Of a stretch of 47,382 bases of DNA, positions 45,600 to 47,382 are shown one piece after another. The stretch covers positions 1 to 47,382 of the forward strand of contig MFXH01000014.1 of NCBI GenBank assembly GCA_001788795.1, written 5' to 3'. The translations under genes and the position numbers were made by a program. Below the pieces are notes generated by a model that was given only the letters and a program-made list of their open reading frames with translations, made no database searches and had not been told where the DNA came from. This DNA comes from Candidatus Peregrinibacteria bacterium RIFOXYA2_FULL_41_18 (lineage in GTDB: Bacteria; Patescibacteriota; Gracilibacteria; UBA1369; UBA12470). Numbering within the stretch: the stretch's first letter is position 1; each line of letters begins with the position of its first letter.

Positions 45600-47382
45600 A
45601 TGAAAAAAATTACCACCCTCGTGATTTTTACGTTCGCGATTAATTTGTTTTTTACGCCTAGCATGTTGGCAGAGGCAGAGGTCGTTTCCGAGGAAAGTGT
45701 TGATATTGACCAGTCCGAACTTGATCCCGAGCTGAAAAATGGTGATGAGTTGGATCTGTCGGAAGTGTCTGAAGAGGCTCTTGCAAGATCTTCCGCCGAT
45801 ACTTTCACTCCGCTTTTGGATTATGCCGCAGATCCGATGGCAAATCAGAAATCTCTTGGTGTTTACGAAACAAATTTGGCGACAGGAGCAGCAACTTATA
45901 AATATCCGATTGATTTGCCGGCTGGTCGTAACGGCATGCAACCGGAAATTTATTTATTCTACAACAATCAAGCTGCGAGTTCGGATTCCATTGCCGGATA
46001 CGGATGGTCGCTTTTTACAGGTGGACAAATTACTAGGACAAAGGAGTATGGGTTTGAAGATATTTATAGTACAAACGAGTTTTATTTGAATATGAGCGGT
46101 GCGGGCGGAGTTCTTTTGCCTGTCAGTTTGACCGATGATGAACATGGTCAATATGGAATGCAGGTTGAGGAAGTTTTTTATAAATACGAATTTAATTCGG
46201 ATGATTCGTGGATGATAACCGATAAAAATGGAATCCAGTATTATTTCGGACAAAGCGCTGATTCAAGACAAGATGATGCGGATGATTCGACACAGATTTT
46301 TTCTTGGATGATTGATGAGATTCGTGATGTAAATGGTAATTATGTCAGATACGAATACTACAAAGAGGATGGGCAAATTTATCCGAAAGCTATTTATTAT
46401 ACTGGATACGGCACGGCATCGGCTCTCAACGATGGACCGATAGAGGTTCGATTTCAGCCGTTTTATGATGGAGTTTCGGTTGCTGACGAGAGGGCGGATT
46501 GGACGAAGTGGTACGACAAAGGGTTTGAGGTTAAAACGGAATATCTTTTGAGCGGTATTGATATTGTTATAGACGGTTATTTGAGCGGAAGTCCGGTTCG
46601 TGAATATGATTTGAGTTATACGGTTGGTGACAATGGAACGCGCTCCATGCTTGATTCTATTGTTGAAAGCGGAACAAGTATTGAAGGTGACAATGTTGTT
46701 TTGCCAGAGACAAGTTTCGGTTATTCCTCGGATTCAATAGCGTACAGCTACAGTGGAGTTTATGCTGGCTTCAGTGAGGATTCGAACTTGATTGATATTA
46801 ACGGGGATGGATACGCGGATCAGTCTTTTTTTGATACGACAGGTTCTTATAGATATGTTTATTCCAAACTGGGATCCGGCGGAGCAAGTTTTGGTGGTGA
46901 TTATTTCAAGGCTTATTATTCTCTTATCAGTTCGAGTTATTATTTTGACGATGGCAATCTTGTGGATATGAATGGCGACGGTCTTCCCGAATTGATAAAA
47001 TTCATAAATGGTTATGCCATCCAAGACGGGTGTTTGTATATCAATTATCGCGATGGGTTTATTGGTGATTACTGGAATTTTTGTAGTCCCGAAGGTAGTT
47101 ACGATAGAGAACTTGCGGGATATCGCTTAGGTGATTTTAACGGAGATGGATTGAGCGATCTTTTTACCGGAGATATTGTTGATGCGGATTGGACTGCTGC
47201 CGGTGAGGATATTTATTTAAACAATGCGGAGTATGAATTTGAAGATAGCGGTTTTGATTCGCCTGTTGCTTTTTCTTGGGGAGATGACAGTTATCCTTTT
47301 TATCCGGAAGGGCTTGATACCGGAGCCAGACTTGTTGATATGAATGGCGACGGCCTTGTGGATATAGTGAGTGCGTATCAAG
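45600..47382 (+). CDS. Giant SpvB/Rhs-type surface protein, N-terminal 594 residues (cut by window edge)
   Basis: An exported protein continuing past the window. Signal peptide MKKITTLVIFTFAINLFFTP... (cleavage near LAEA). An acidic linker is followed by the SpvB/TcaC N-terminal pattern: GVYETNLATGAATYKYPIDLPAG, PEIYLFYNNQ, SIAGYGWSLFTGGQITRTKEYG, then WMITDKNGIQYYFG and FSWMIDEIRDVNGNYVRYEY. From about residue 400 there are FG-GAP/VCBS repeats with Ca-binding DxNGDGxxD motifs (DINGDGYADQ, DMNGDGLPEL, DFNGDGLSDL, DMNGDGLVDI). Such proteins build the hollow shell of Tc toxins or Rhs/YD-repeat proteins, which often enclose a C-terminal toxin. The rest of the gene decides which. Confidence 0.9.
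   Translation, partial: MKKITTLVIFTFAINLFFTPSMLAEAEVVSEESVDIDQSELDPELKNGDELDLSEVSEEALARSSADTFTPLLDYAADPMANQKSLGVYETNLATGAATYKYPIDLPAGRNGMQPEIYLFYNNQAASSDSIAGYGWSLFTGGQITRTKEYGFEDIYSTNEFYLNMSGAGGVLLPVSLTDDEHGQYGMQVEEVFYKYEFNSDDSWMITDKNGIQYYFGQSADSRQDDADDSTQIFSWMIDEIRDVNGNYVRYEYYKEDGQIYPKAIYYTGYGTASALNDGPIEVRFQPFYDGVSVADERADWTKWYDKGFEVKTEYLLSGIDIVIDGYLSGSPVREYDLSYTVGDNGTRSMLDSIVESGTSIEGDNVVLPETSFGYSSDSIAYSYSGVYAGFSEDSNLIDINGDGYADQSFFDTTGSYRYVYSKLGSGGASFGGDYFKAYYSLISSSYYFDDGNLVDMNGDGLPELIKFINGYAIQDGCLYINYRDGFIGDYWNFCSPEGSYDRELAGYRLGDFNGDGLSDLFTGDIVDADWTAAGEDIYLNNAEYEFEDSGFDSPVAFSWGDDSYPFYPEGLDTGARLVDMNGDGLVDIVSAYQ

Noticed and set aside
1..47382. Alternative genetic code (TGA read as Gly, as in Gracilibacteria)
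   Set aside because: Several genes end at TGA at the expected family length (for example at 15873, 25539 and 31664), and no gene needs TGA readthrough.

Overview
The window reads as chromosome from a bacterium of the Candidate Phyla Radiation (Patescibacteria), most like Peregrinibacteria. The reasons are small compact genes, weak or absent Shine-Dalgarno sequences, very short ribosomal proteins (L33 56 aa, L28 65 aa), NAD salvage ending in an archaeal-type NMN adenylyltransferase, many secreted or lipoprotein-anchored proteins of unknown family, and a stand-alone S23/four-helix-bundle gene. TGA is a normal stop and Trp is read from TGG, so this is code 11 and not the code 25 of Gracilibacteria/Absconditabacteria. 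The phylum call is an inference; no rRNA gene is present.

Layout. 1-3.3 kb: minus-strand HU, pheS, a PQ-loop membrane gene and pheT (cut by the window edge). 3.4-8.7 kb: GNAT, topA and a 785-aa secreted protein. 8.7-12.3 kb: minus-strand run smpB, nadE, nadM, phosphomannomutase and a small membrane protein. 12.5-16.9 kb: small lipoprotein, acidic protein, RlmI/K-type methyltransferase, tRNA-Ser(GGA) followed by a decayed tRNA-Ser copy, acidic 387-aa protein, rpmB and a site-2 protease. 17.0-19.5 kb: a SAM-I riboswitch in front of a 64-aa protein with a duplicated motif, then murJ and a membrane-anchored C39-like peptidase. 19.69-27.65 kb: an integrated element. 27.7-35.4 kb: lipoprotein, DUF2000, ABC exporter, a lipoprotein, thioredoxin-CcdA fusion, rpmG, S23 protein and DUF3352 lipoprotein. 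35.4-47.4 kb: CBS protein, PBP, calpain-like protease, helical protein, LysM repeat protein, M16 peptidase, AbrB/RelE toxin-antitoxin and the start of a giant SpvB/Rhs-type surface protein.

The element at 19.69-27.65 kb splits a tRNA-Thr(GGU) gene in its anticodon loop. The 5' half (19660-19691) and the 3' half (27655-27698) are almost 8 kb apart, but together they form a perfect 76-nt cloverleaf. The element carries its own complete tRNA-Thr(GGU) next to attL, two tyrosine recombinases, an SLH-nuclease-lamin-tail surface protein behind a strongly structured leader, a PIN-like nuclease with a small partner, and several unknown genes.

Outside this element, about half of the gene junctions carry short tandem arrays of 7-bp (and 9-bp) purine-rich units. 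They look like a genome-specific repeat family and are absent from the element. Other points of note are the SAM riboswitch with its unknown target, and the calpain-like protease next to a LysM surface protein.
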